Assembly (NCBI RefSeq): GCF_013404075.1
Contig: NZ_JACBJQ010000005.1
Location: 62,001-126,000, forward strand
Length of the DNA stretch: 64,000 nucleotides
Direction of reading: 5' to 3'
Origin: Mycolicibacterium vinylchloridicum
GTDB taxonomy: Bacteria > Actinomycetota > Actinomycetes > Mycobacteriales > Mycobacteriaceae
Below, one piece after another: positions 7,255 to 15,923 of this stretch. The stretch's first letter is position 1. Every line of letters begins with the position of its first letter. The notes beneath the pieces are model-generated. The model was not told where the DNA came from. It saw only the letters and a program-made list of their open reading frames with translations, and did no database searches. Both the position numbers and the translations under genes were made by a program.

Positions 7255-8799
7255 ATGTATCCGGGAACCCACGCAGCCACCGACCCCAGCCGGCCCGCGG
7301 TCATCATGGCCGGCACCGGCCGCACGTTGAGCTATGGCGAACTTGATGAGCGCTCGGCCCGGCTGGCGTCGGCGTTGCGTGAGCTGGGACTACGACCAGG
7401 CGACGTGATCGCCGTGCTCAGTGACAACACCACCGAGGTATTCGAGACCTACTGGGCGGCTTTGCGATCGGGGCTCTACATCACCCCGGTCAATCGGCAC
7501 CTTACGGCCCCGGAGGTGGCTCACATCCTGGCCGACAGTGGCGCACAAGTGCTGTTCGCCTCGGCAGCCCTCGACACGCTGGCCCGCAGCGCCGCCGCCG
7601 AGGTCCCGGACCTGCAGCACCGCTATGCATTTGGCGGCGCGATCAGTGGTTTCGACTCTTACCGTGAGCTCTACGAATCGGCAGATCGGATCTCACTGGA
7701 GGAGCAGCCGCGCGGGGCGGAGATGCTGTACTCGTCGGGCACGACGGGTCATCCCAAGGGGATCAAACTGGCCCTGCCCGCGGTGGCCATCGACGAGCCG
7801 GGCGCCGATCTGATCGCCTTGATGCTCCAGCACGTCTTCGCTGTCACCAGCGCCGACGTCTACCTCTCGCCGGCGCCGATTTACCATGCGGCGCCGCTGA
7901 AGTGGTCGGCCGCGGTACACGCCATCGGTGGCACGGTGGTCATGATGGAGAAGTTCGACCCCGCCGCGGCACTGGCCGCCATCGAGCGCTACCGAGTCAC
8001 CGTCACCCAGATGGTCCCCACCATGTTCGTGCGCCTGCTGCAGCTCCCCGAGGAACGGCGGTTGGGTTACGACGTCTCCTCGCTGCGGCTGGCCGTCCAC
8101 GCCGGAGCGCCCTGCCCGCCCGAGGTCAAGGACGCGATGATCGGTTGGTGGGGACCGATTTTCACCGAGTACTACGGAGCCACCGAGAGCCACGGCACGA
8201 CCGTGATGTCGAGTGCCGAATGGCAGAACAAGCGGGGATCGGTGGGCAGGGCAGTGCTCGGGGTCGCGCACATCTGCGACGACGACGGCCACGAATTGCC
8301 CTCCGGCGAGGTCGGACTGGTCTACTTCGAACGCGATCAACCCTCGTTCAGTTACCACAACGACCCGGAGAAGACCGCGGGGTCGCGGCATCCGGCACAC
8401 GAGAACTGGGCCACGGTGGGGGATATGGGCTACCTCGACGAGGACGGCTACCTGTATCTGACCGATCGCAAGTCCTTCATGATCATCTCCGGCGGCGTGA
8501 ACATCTATCCGCAAGAGGTCGAGAATGTTCTGGCGTTGCACCCCAAGATCTTCGACGCCGCGGTGATCGGGGTACCCGACGCCGAGATGGGTGAACAGGT
8601 CAAGGCCGTCGTCCAGCTGCGCGACGGGATCAGCCCGTCCGACGAGCTGGCCGCCGAGATCATCGGCTATGTACGGGATCGCCTCGCGCACTTCAAGGCG
8701 CCACGCTCGGTCGACTTTGTCGACCAGCTACCGCGCTCGGAGACAGGAAAACTCGTGAAGAGAATTTTGAAAGCCCGCTACGTGGAGGCATCAGCATGA
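7255..8799 (+). CDS. Fatty-acid/steroid-type acyl-CoA ligase (AMP-forming, FadD family)
   Basis: A 514-residue member of the ANL superfamily. The AMP-binding P-loop is YSSGTTGHPKG (about residues 159-169), the adenine motif is YYGATES, the Asp of the hinge region lies in VGDMGYLDEDGYLYLTDR, and the C-terminal catalytic Lys is in PRSETGKLVKR. The enzyme makes an acyl-adenylate and then an acyl-CoA. It resembles mycobacterial FadD proteins of the FadD4 type, though I cannot fix the orthologue. It lies 4 bp after the SCP2 gene, and its stop overlaps the start of the next P450 (ATGA). Its likely role is to activate the acid produced by the P450 and aldehyde dehydrogenase. Confidence 0.92.
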   Translation: MYPGTHAATDPSRPAVIMAGTGRTLSYGELDERSARLASALRELGLRPGDVIAVLSDNTTEVFETYWAALRSGLYITPVNRHLTAPEVAHILADSGAQVLFASAALDTLARSAAAEVPDLQHRYAFGGAISGFDSYRELYESADRISLEEQPRGAEMLYSSGTTGHPKGIKLALPAVAIDEPGADLIALMLQHVFAVTSADVYLSPAPIYHAAPLKWSAAVHAIGGTVVMMEKFDPAAALAAIERYRVTVTQMVPTMFVRLLQLPEERRLGYDVSSLRLAVHAGAPCPPEVKDAMIGWWGPIFTEYYGATESHGTTVMSSAEWQNKRGSVGRAVLGVAHICDDDGHELPSGEVGLVYFERDQPSFSYHNDPEKTAGSRHPAHENWATVGDMGYLDEDGYLYLTDRKSFMIISGGVNIYPQEVENVLALHPKIFDAAVIGVPDAEMGEQVKAVVQLRDGISPSDELAAEIIGYVRDRLAHFKAPRSVDFVDQLPRSETGKLVKRILKARYVEASA

Positions 8800-10073
8800 C
8801 CGTCCAACCCGACACCGCGCCGTCGACCGACACCACACGGCCGCCGTATGACCCGGTGAGCATTTCGTCGCTGGAGTTCTGGGCGCAGAGTTTCGACGAT
8901 CGGGAGAAATCGTTCAAGATCCTGCGCGACGAACGTCCGGTCAGCTGGCACCGCCCGATCGAGGGCTCCATGATGGAGCCCGAGATCGACGGTGTCTGGG
9001 TGGTCACCCGGCACGAGGACGTCTGCTACGTCAGCAAGAATCCCGAGATCTTCTGCTCCGGGCAGGGCATCACCTTCGAAGCGGTTCCCGAAGAGATGCT
9101 GGACGCCATCCAGTCGTTCCTCGGCATGGACGGTGCGAAGCACTCGAGCCTGCGCAGGCTCGTCAGCTCCGTCTTCACCCCGCGTCAGGTCACCAAGATC
9201 AAGGACCAGATCGAGCACCAGGCCAAAACGATCGTCGACGACCTGCTCACCACGAAAGAGGGCGACTTCGTCGAGCAGGTCTCCAAGCGACTGCCGATGT
9301 GGACGATCTACGACATGCTCGGGCTCCCTGAAGAGCAGCGTGACGAGGCAGCGCAGCTGGCCGAGGGCATGGTGGCCTGGGCCGACCCCGCCGTCGCGGC
9401 GGGACGCGAACCGGCCGAGGTGCTCACCGATTCGATGGTCGGGTTGCTCGAGATCGGCATCGGCCTGGCCCAGGCCCGGCGGGAGAAGCCCGAGAACGAC
9501 CTGATGACGTCGTTGGTGCAGGCCGAGGTGGACGGCAGGAAGCTCACCGACGACGAACTCGGCCCGTACTTCGTGCTGCTGTCGGTGGCCGGCAACGACA
9601 CCACCAAGACCACCACCACCTTCACCACCATCGCGCTGGACCGGTTCCCCGAGCAGAAAGCGTTGCTGCAGAGGGACTTCGATGGTCACATCAAGACTGC
9701 AATGGAGGAGTTCGTCCGGTGGACCACCCCGGTCATGACGTTCCGGCGCACCGCGACCCAGGACACCGAGCTGCACGGTCAACACATCCGCAAAGGCGAC
9801 TGGGTGACGATGGCGTATTCGTCGGCCAACCGCGACGAGCGGGTGTTCACCAATCCCTACGAGTTCGACATCACCCGCACGCCCAATCCGCACGTCGGAT
9901 ACGGCGGGGGCGGGCCGCACTACTGCATGGGTGCCTTCATGGCGAAGATGCAGCTGGAGTCGATCTTCCGCGAGTTGATCGTGCGCGCACCGAATCTGCG
10001 GGTCGGTGAACCGGAATACCTGACCGGAAACTTCATCACCGCCGTCAAGCATCTGCCCTACACCCTCGACTAG
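8796..10073 (+). CDS. Cytochrome P450 (second of two)
   Basis: A 425-residue P450 with a complete set of motifs: AGNDTT in the I-helix (about residues 265-270), ExxR in the K-helix region, and the haem loop YGGGGPHYCMG with the Cys near residue 377. The general look (SLEFWAQ start, SFLGMDGAKHSSLRRLVSS, HVGYGGGGPHYCMG) is that of mycobacterial P450s acting on methyl-branched lipids and steroid side chains, such as the CYP124/125/142 clan. That is an impression, not an assignment. It overlaps the acyl-CoA ligase gene by 4 bases and is followed by an SDR, an aldehyde dehydrogenase and a ferredoxin, the order expected for stepwise oxidation of a terminal carbon. Confidence 0.93.
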   Translation: MTVQPDTAPSTDTTRPPYDPVSISSLEFWAQSFDDREKSFKILRDERPVSWHRPIEGSMMEPEIDGVWVVTRHEDVCYVSKNPEIFCSGQGITFEAVPEEMLDAIQSFLGMDGAKHSSLRRLVSSVFTPRQVTKIKDQIEHQAKTIVDDLLTTKEGDFVEQVSKRLPMWTIYDMLGLPEEQRDEAAQLAEGMVAWADPAVAAGREPAEVLTDSMVGLLEIGIGLAQARREKPENDLMTSLVQAEVDGRKLTDDELGPYFVLLSVAGNDTTKTTTTFTTIALDRFPEQKALLQRDFDGHIKTAMEEFVRWTTPVMTFRRTATQDTELHGQHIRKGDWVTMAYSSANRDERVFTNPYEFDITRTPNPHVGYGGGGPHYCMGAFMAKMQLESIFRELIVRAPNLRVGEPEYLTGNFITAVKHLPYTLD

Positions 10074-10084
10074 GAGACACCGAC

Positions 10085-10876
10085 ATGGCTGACTTTTCCG
10101 GGCGACGCTACGTCGTCACCGGCGCCGCCTCCGGGATCGGCCACGCCGTCGCCGAACAACTGCTGGCGCTCGGCGCCGAGGTGACGAGCCTGGACCGCAA
10201 CACCCCGACCGCAGCCGTGCACACCCACATCGAGGTGGACCTGGCCAACCCGCGCAGCATCGACGCCGCCCTGGAACAGCTGCACGGCGAGTACGACGGA
10301 TTGATGAACGTCGCAGGCATTCCGGGCACCGCGGCCGGAGAGCTGGTATTCGCCGTCAATTCGCTTGCGGTGCGCCATCTCACCGAAGCGTTCTTCGAAC
10401 GGCTGGCGCCCGGCGGTTCGGTGACGATCGTGTCCTCGACCGCCGGATTCGGCTGGCCCGAGCGTCTGGGGCCGATCCGCGACCTGCTGGCCACCGACAC
10501 CTTCGAGGAGGGCGCCGCCTGGTTCAAGGCCAACCCGCAGCAGGGCAATGCGTACAACTTCTCCAAGGAAGTCACCACCGTCTACACGCTGTCGATGGGT
10601 CTGGCCATGGCGCAGATGGGCTTCCGGATCAACGCCGTCCTGCCCGGTCCGGTGCACACCCCGATCCTGGTGGACTTCGAGGAGTCCATGGGCAAGGACA
10701 CCCTCGACGGGCTCGAAGAGCTGCTCGGCCGACACGCGCAGCCCGGTGACATCGCCGAGGTGGTGCTGTTCCTGGCCTCCGATGCCGCGCGTTGGGTCAA
10801 CGGGCAGGCGATCGCCGTTGATGGCGGAATCAGCGGGGCGGTCGCCTCCGGCGTCGTTCCTGCGCCCGAAATCTGA
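10085..10876 (+). CDS. Short-chain dehydrogenase/reductase
   Basis: A 263-residue classical SDR. The NAD(P) motif is TGAASGIG, NVAG is the structural motif, a Ser lies in IVSSTAGF, and the active-site pair is YNFSK (Tyr near residue 157). An aspartate after strand 2 (SLDRN) points to NAD rather than NADP. The spacing between Ser and Tyr is longer than usual and contains an inserted helical stretch, as in 3-alpha-hydroxysteroid dehydrogenase/carbonyl reductase-type SDRs. It follows the P450 by 11 bp with an AGGAGAC site. It is likely to oxidise the alcohol formed by the P450. Confidence 0.88.
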   Translation: MADFSGRRYVVTGAASGIGHAVAEQLLALGAEVTSLDRNTPTAAVHTHIEVDLANPRSIDAALEQLHGEYDGLMNVAGIPGTAAGELVFAVNSLAVRHLTEAFFERLAPGGSVTIVSSTAGFGWPERLGPIRDLLATDTFEEGAAWFKANPQQGNAYNFSKEVTTVYTLSMGLAMAQMGFRINAVLPGPVHTPILVDFEESMGKDTLDGLEELLGRHAQPGDIAEVVLFLASDAARWVNGQAIAVDGGISGAVASGVVPAPEI

Positions 10877-10887
10877 GTACGGCCTTG

Positions 10888-12264
10888 ATGATTCACGAGG
10901 TCGCACCGCGCACCACCGGTCAGGTTCTCACGGATGTCCGCCGTGTCTTTGCTGCCGGGCGCACCCGCTCGCTGGACTGGCGGCTGAGGCAATTGCAGGG
11001 CATCGAGCGGCTGTGCGACGAACGTGAAGCCGACATCGCCGAGGCGCTGGCGGCCGACCTCGGCCGCACCCCGGTGGAAGCGTGGCTGGGTGACGTCGCG
11101 TCGACGAAAGCCGAAGCGGCGTTCGCGCGCAAGCACCTGCGGAAATGGATGACCCGCCAGCGGGTTTCGTTGCCGATAGCGCAGCTGCCGGGCCGCGGCT
11201 GGATCCAGTACGACCCGCTGGGCGTGGTGCTGGTGATCGGACCGTGGAACTATCCGTTCTACCTGCTGATGGGTCCCGTCGTCGCCGCGGTTGCGGCAGG
11301 CAACGGCGTTGTCATCAAGCCGTCCGAACTCGCTCCGGCGACCTCTGCGCTGGTTGCGCGTCTGGTGCCGCAATACCTTGATCCAGAAGCGATCCGAGTC
11401 GTGGAGGGCGACGCCCAGACCACCCAGGATCTGTTGGCCTCGGGATTCGACCACGCGTTCTTCACCGGTGGTACCGAGATCGGCCGCAAGATCATGACCG
11501 CGGCCGCCTCGACCCTCACCCCGGTCACCCTCGAGTTGGGTGGCAAGAGCCCGGCCATCGTCGCCGGGGATGCCGATGTGGACGTCACCGCCCGACGGCT
11601 GGCGTACACCAAGCTGATCAACTCCGGACAAACCTGCATCGCCCCGGACTATGTTCTCGCCGATGCAACCATCGCCGACGAACTGGTGGCCAAGATCGTC
11701 GCCAACATCGCGGAGTTCCGCAATGCGCCGTCGCTACCCATCGTCAACGAACGGCAATTCGACCGGCTCACAACGCTGATCGAGACCACCAGCGGCACCG
11801 TGGTCGCCGGCGGCGGGTCCGACCGTACCGGGCTGCGCATCGAGCCCACCGTCATCGTCGATCCGTCGCCCGGCGACCCCGTGATGGCCGACGAGATATT
11901 CGGTCCCATCCTGCCGGTCATGCGTGTCGAATCCGTCGACACCGCTGTCGAATTCGTCAACTCGCGGCCGAAGCCATTGGCGCTGTATGTGTTCACCAAG
12001 GACTCGGGGGCGGCGCGTGACATCATTGACCGCACGCCATCGGGTGGGGCTGTGGTCAATCATGCGATGATGCACTGCCTCGTTCCCCAGCTGCCTTTCG
12101 GCGGTGTCGGAGCCAGCGGAATGGGTGCCTACCACGGCAAGTGGGGGTTCGAGGCGCTGTCGCACCGGCGCGCGGTGCTCGCCAAACCGAGCCGGCCGGA
12201 TCCGTCGATCGTCTACCCGCCGTACAGCAATCGCGCGCTCAAGCTCATGAGGAAGTTGTTCTGA
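10888..12264 (+). CDS. Aldehyde dehydrogenase family protein
   Basis: A 458-residue NAD(P)-dependent aldehyde dehydrogenase of the shorter class-3-like type. The catalytic Cys is in NSGQTCIAP (about residue 250), the general-base Glu is in LELGGKSP (about residue 216), and the cofactor segment is FTGGTEIGRK. The C-terminal YPPYSNRALKLMRKLF tail resembles the membrane-associating end of fatty aldehyde dehydrogenases. The ATG at 10888 is chosen over the adjacent TTG at 10885. The gene ends in TGATG, sharing one base with the ferredoxin start. It should convert the SDR product to the carboxylic acid, which the ligase can then activate. Confidence 0.9.
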   Translation: MIHEVAPRTTGQVLTDVRRVFAAGRTRSLDWRLRQLQGIERLCDEREADIAEALAADLGRTPVEAWLGDVASTKAEAAFARKHLRKWMTRQRVSLPIAQLPGRGWIQYDPLGVVLVIGPWNYPFYLLMGPVVAAVAAGNGVVIKPSELAPATSALVARLVPQYLDPEAIRVVEGDAQTTQDLLASGFDHAFFTGGTEIGRKIMTAAASTLTPVTLELGGKSPAIVAGDADVDVTARRLAYTKLINSGQTCIAPDYVLADATIADELVAKIVANIAEFRNAPSLPIVNERQFDRLTTLIETTSGTVVAGGGSDRTGLRIEPTVIVDPSPGDPVMADEIFGPILPVMRVESVDTAVEFVNSRPKPLALYVFTKDSGAARDIIDRTPSGGAVVNHAMMHCLVPQLPFGGVGASGMGAYHGKWGFEALSHRRAVLAKPSRPDPSIVYPPYSNRALKLMRKLF

Positions 12265-12455
12265 TGCGGGTGCACGTCGACCGGACCAAGTGTTCGGGAA
12301 TCGGATTGTGCGAGCTGACCGCCCCGGCGATCTTCGAGATCGGCGACGACGGCCAGTCGCACGTGATCGACCCCGATCCACCCGAATCCGAGCGGAGCGC
12401 TGCCGAGGAGGCGGTTTCGAACTGTCCGACCGGAGCCTTGTCGATCGAGAACTGA
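12264..12455 (+). CDS. Single-cluster [3Fe-4S] ferredoxin
   Basis: A 63-residue ferredoxin of the P450-partner class. The cluster ligands are Cys10 and Cys16 (CSGIGLC, with no middle Cys, hence a 3Fe-4S rather than 4Fe-4S cluster) and the late Cys in NCPTGAL. The LTAPAIFEI segment after the second Cys is typical of actinobacterial P450 redox partners. The ATG at 12264 is supported by its one-base overlap with the aldehyde dehydrogenase stop. It lies directly upstream of the reductase gene, so the pair probably feeds electrons to one or both P450s in the cluster. Confidence 0.93.
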   Translation: MRVHVDRTKCSGIGLCELTAPAIFEIGDDGQSHVIDPDPPESERSAAEEAVSNCPTGALSIEN

Positions 12456-12493
12456 TCGACCCCGTTTCGCGCACCACCACCCAGGAGTATGTC

Positions 12494-14086
12494 GTGGCAT
12501 TCGTGATCACCCAGAACTGCTGCACCGACGCCAGTTGCGTGCCGGCGTGTCCCGTCGACTGCATACGGCCGGTGCCGGATCCCTCGGGTGTGGGCAACCA
12601 GATGCTGTACATCGATCCCGCCGCATGCGTGGACTGCGGGGCCTGTCTGCAGGTGTGCCCCGTCGGTGCCATCTACTACGAGGACGACCTGCCCGAGGGG
12701 CAGACGAAGTTTCGGGACATCAACGCCGAGTTCTTCGACCGGCGGCCACTGGAGACCCGTGCAGCGCCGCCCGTGGCGATCCGGCCGGCCGTCGAGTCCG
12801 GTGCACTGCGGGTCGCGATCGTCGGATCTGGCCCGGCGGCCTGCTACGCCGCTGCCGAGCTGTTGGAGAACGACGGCGTCGAGGTGAATGTCTTTGAGCG
12901 ACTGCCTACACCGTTCGGGCTCATCAGGTCTGGCGTGGCTCCGGACCACCAGCGCACCAAAGACGTCGTCGGCATCTTCGAACCGGCGCTGGGTGGACCG
13001 GGTGCAGGGTGCTACTTCAATGTCGCGGTCGGCCCCGACATCAGCCACGACGAGCTCTTGGCCCACCACCACGCCGTTATCTACGCCGTCGGCGCCACAG
13101 CCAGCAGCAGTCTGGGCATCCCGGGCGAGCAACTGCGGGGTCATCACGCCGCCGCCGACATCGTGGCGTGGTACAACGGCCATCCCGACCACGCCGACGA
13201 CGACGTGGACCTCGACTCACCTCGCGTGGTGATCGTCGGCAACGGCAACGTGGCGCTCGACGTGGCCCGCGTCTTGCTCATGACACCGGATACCCTCGCA
13301 CACACCGATATCGCCGATCACGCGTTACGCCGCTTGGCTGCTGGATCCATCGAAGAGGTCGTCATCCTCGCTCGTCGCGGGGCCGCCGACGCGGCGTTCT
13401 CGGTCGGTGAGTTCCTGGCGCTCGGTGAACTCGACGGCGTCGACGTCGCCGTCGAAGGCGAACTCGGTCATCGTCCCGACGACGACTTCGAGGCTGCGCT
13501 CAAATACGACCTGGCCGCCGAGTACCGCGACAGGCCCGCCACGTTCGGAAACAAGCGACTGGTCTTCCGGTTCTCCACCACGCCCGTCGAGCTCATCGGG
13601 ACGAAGCGCGTGCAGGGCCTGCGTGTGCGGGAGGGGGAGCGCGAGGAGACCATCGACACCACCCTCGTGCTGCGGTCGATCGGCTACCGCGGGACCCCGG
13701 TTGCGGACCTGCCCTTCGACCCCTCCCGTGGGGTGGTACCCAACGCGGGTGGCCGGGTGGTGGCCGACGGGCAGGCGGTGACCGGCGTGTACGTCACCGG
13801 CTGGATCAAACGCGGGCCCCGTGGGGTCATCGGCACCAACCGCGGGTGTGCGCACGAGACGGTCAACGCGTTGTTCGAGGATTTCACCGCCGGCCGGCTC
13901 GCGCGACAGGTCGGCCCGAATAGTGACGTGGACGCGCTATTGGCCGAGCGGAACGTTCCCGTCGTCGACTGGCTAGGCTGGCGGGCGATCGACGCCGCCG
14001 AGCGCGACCGAGCCGCCGACAGTGGGCGTCCGCGGGTGAAGTACTGCGACCCAGCAGAATTGGTGGCCGTGGCCCGGAGACAGTGA
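12494..14086 (+). CDS. Ferredoxin-NADP reductase with fused N-terminal ferredoxin domain (FprB-like)
   Basis: A 530-residue fusion. Residues 1-75 form a bacterial-type ferredoxin with two cysteine clusters (CVPACPVDC and CVDCGACLQVCP). From about residue 105 follows an adrenodoxin-reductase-like flavoprotein, with FAD motif VGSGPAACYAAAELL and NADP motif VGNGNVALDVARVLL. This matches the layout of M. tuberculosis FprB. The GTG at 12494 is chosen because AGGAG lies 6 bp before it and the cluster residues begin shortly after. A GTG at 12506 is also possible. The stop overlaps the next membrane gene (ATGA). With the separate 3Fe-4S ferredoxin it completes a P450 electron chain from NADPH. Confidence 0.92.
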   Translation: MAFVITQNCCTDASCVPACPVDCIRPVPDPSGVGNQMLYIDPAACVDCGACLQVCPVGAIYYEDDLPEGQTKFRDINAEFFDRRPLETRAAPPVAIRPAVESGALRVAIVGSGPAACYAAAELLENDGVEVNVFERLPTPFGLIRSGVAPDHQRTKDVVGIFEPALGGPGAGCYFNVAVGPDISHDELLAHHHAVIYAVGATASSSLGIPGEQLRGHHAAADIVAWYNGHPDHADDDVDLDSPRVVIVGNGNVALDVARVLLMTPDTLAHTDIADHALRRLAAGSIEEVVILARRGAADAAFSVGEFLALGELDGVDVAVEGELGHRPDDDFEAALKYDLAAEYRDRPATFGNKRLVFRFSTTPVELIGTKRVQGLRVREGEREETIDTTLVLRSIGYRGTPVADLPFDPSRGVVPNAGGRVVADGQAVTGVYVTGWIKRGPRGVIGTNRGCAHETVNALFEDFTAGRLARQVGPNSDVDALLAERNVPVVDWLGWRAIDAAERDRAADSGRPRVKYCDPAELVAVARRQ

Positions 14087-14775
14087 TGACCCCCACCCGC
14101 AACCTCATGCTGCTGGTCTGGACCGGGCCAATCGGCATCGTGTTGGTCCTGCTCGGGTGGATGATTTTCGCCGGATTCCTGCCGCCACCGTCGCCGACGA
14201 TCACCGGCGGGGGCCTCACCGAGCTGTGGTCGGATCACAGTAACCTCAAGCGCGCCGGCATGGTTCTGTGCATCTGGGGTGGGAGCATGTATGTCCCGTT
14301 CACAGTTGCGGTCGGAATTCTGTTGCGCCGCAGTCAGTCCGAGCATTCGGTGCTGGCCACCGCGCAGACGGCCCTCGGTACCTTCGGGACGGTGTTCTTC
14401 ACACTGAACTTTGTGATCCTGTCCGCGGTCGCCTACCGCCCCGACCTCCCGCCGCAGGTGCTCCAGCCGCTGCATGACCTCGGCTTCATCATGACGTTCT
14501 CGCCGGTCGCGCCGTTCACCTTCCAGTACTTCGCCGTTGGTGTGGCAATCCTGCAGGACACCTCGCCGCGACCACTGTTCGCGCGTTGGGTCGGCTACGC
14601 CAACCTCTGGGTAGGCCTGCTCCTGATTCCGGCGTGCGCGATCCCGTTCTTCAAGACCGGGCCGATGGCCTGGAACGGGGTCCTGGCGTTCTGGATCCCG
14701 GTGGCGGTCTTCGTGGCCTGGTTCTTCATCATGTTCGCCACCATGCGCCGAGCGGTGAAAGTGGTCAGCGCGTAG
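14083..14775 (+). CDS. Six-helix membrane protein, paralogous family copy 4
   Basis: A 230-residue membrane protein of the family found at 972-1712, 1709-2431 and 5879-6649. The marks are GFLPPPSPTIT after helix 1, PRPLFARWVGYANLWVGLL at helix 5, FFKTGPMAWNG before helix 6, and a basic ending. The loop after helix 2 reads LLRRSQSE instead of the Met-Arg-Arg form. It overlaps the reductase gene by 4 bases and ends the SCP2 operon. Its end overlaps the convergent acyl-CoA dehydrogenase gene by 11 bases. Coupling to the redox partner suggests that the protein works with the P450 system, by inference. Confidence 0.85.
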   Translation: MMTPTRNLMLLVWTGPIGIVLVLLGWMIFAGFLPPPSPTITGGGLTELWSDHSNLKRAGMVLCIWGGSMYVPFTVAVGILLRRSQSEHSVLATAQTALGTFGTVFFTLNFVILSAVAYRPDLPPQVLQPLHDLGFIMTFSPVAPFTFQYFAVGVAILQDTSPRPLFARWVGYANLWVGLLLIPACAIPFFKTGPMAWNGVLAFWIPVAVFVAWFFIMFATMRRAVKVVSA

Positions 14776-15922
14776 AGCCGGCGATCTCGCGGCCGATGAT
14801 TTCCTTCATGATCTCGGTGGTTCCGCCGTAGATCGTCTTGACCCGGGTGTCCAGATACGCTCGCGCGACCGGATATTCGGTCATGTAGCCATAGCCGCCG
14901 TGCAACTGCAGGCAGCGGTCGATCACGCGCTTCTGCAGCTCGCTGACATACCACTTGCCCTTGGCGGCATCCACCGGTGTCAACTCGCCTGCGTTGTAGG
15001 CCAGCACCGAAGTGTCGACGTAGGCCTGCACGATGTCGATCTCGGTACCCATCTCGGCCAGTTCGAAGCGCACATGCTGCTTGTCGGTCAGCGGGCCGCC
15101 GAACGCCTGGCGGGATTGGCAGTAGTCCACGGTCAGCTCGAAGATCGCGCGTGTGGTGGCGATCGCCTCCGCGGTCACCCCGAGGCGCTCGCGCGGCAGA
15201 TGACTCATCAGGTACTGCAGGCCGCGACCGGGCTCGCCGAGCAGGTTGGCCGCCGGGACGACCGCGTCGTGGAAGAACAGCTCCGCGGTGTCCTGTCCGG
15301 GCAGGCCGATCTTGTCGAGCTTGCGTCCGCGTTCGAAGCCGGGCGTGTCACGTTCGACCACGAACAGGCTGAGATCGCGGGAGCCGCCGGTGCTGTCGGT
15401 GCGGGCGGCCACGACGACGACGTCGGCCATGATTCCGCTCGAGATGAAGGTCTTCTGGCCGTTGAGGATCCAGTGATCGCCGTCGCGTTGGGCGGTGGTA
15501 CGGATGCCGCGCAGGTCGCTGCCCGCACCGGGCTCGGTCATCGCCAGCGCGCCGACGACCTCACCGGCGACGAACCCGGGCAGCCAACGCTGCTTCTGCT
15601 CGTCGTTGGTGAGATCGAGCAGGTAGTGCAGCACGAGATCGTCCTGCAGACTGATCGTCACGCCGAAGGACAGGGCGTTGACCCTGGCGATCTCCTCGCA
15701 CACCACCATGCGGTAGCGGTAGTCGGGTTCGCCTGCTCCGCCGTACTGCTCACCGATCTGCAGCGCATAGATGCCGGCCTTGGCCGCACGCGCGAACACC
15801 GAACGATCGATCCACCGATTCTCGTCCCAGTCCTGTTGGTGTGGAACGACTTCACGGGCCAAGAACTCCCGCACGGTCTCTCGATACGCCTCATGGTCGG
15901 GGCCGTACAGCGAACGTTGCAT
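14765..15922 (-). CDS. Acyl-CoA dehydrogenase (FadE family)
   Basis: A 385-residue acyl-CoA dehydrogenase of normal length. Visible features are the FAD/substrate segment ALAMTEPGAGSDLRGI, the QKTFISSG segment, LQLHGGYGYMTEYPV, and the C-terminal YGGTTEIMKEIIGR. The catalytic Glu lies in that last segment, at the position used by short- and medium-chain enzymes. The ATG at 15922 lies just before the thiolase stop, with the two genes overlapping out of frame by a base or so. The frame is open further upstream, but that would run into the thiolase. It should introduce the alpha-beta double bond in the first round of beta-oxidation of the CoA ester made by the ligase. Confidence 0.9.
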   Translation of the reverse strand: MQRSLYGPDHEAYRETVREFLAREVVPHQQDWDENRWIDRSVFARAAKAGIYALQIGEQYGGAGEPDYRYRMVVCEEIARVNALSFGVTISLQDDLVLHYLLDLTNDEQKQRWLPGFVAGEVVGALAMTEPGAGSDLRGIRTTAQRDGDHWILNGQKTFISSGIMADVVVVAARTDSTGGSRDLSLFVVERDTPGFERGRKLDKIGLPGQDTAELFFHDAVVPAANLLGEPGRGLQYLMSHLPRERLGVTAEAIATTRAIFELTVDYCQSRQAFGGPLTDKQHVRFELAEMGTEIDIVQAYVDTSVLAYNAGELTPVDAAKGKWYVSELQKRVIDRCLQLHGGYGYMTEYPVARAYLDTRVKTIYGGTTEIMKEIIGREIAGSTR

Positions 15923-15923
15923 C

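Noticed and set aside
8778..10052. Minus-strand open frame of 424 codons opposite the second P450
   Set aside because: It mirrors the P450 gene, shows no motif, and has no ribosome site. The P450 has all expected motifs.
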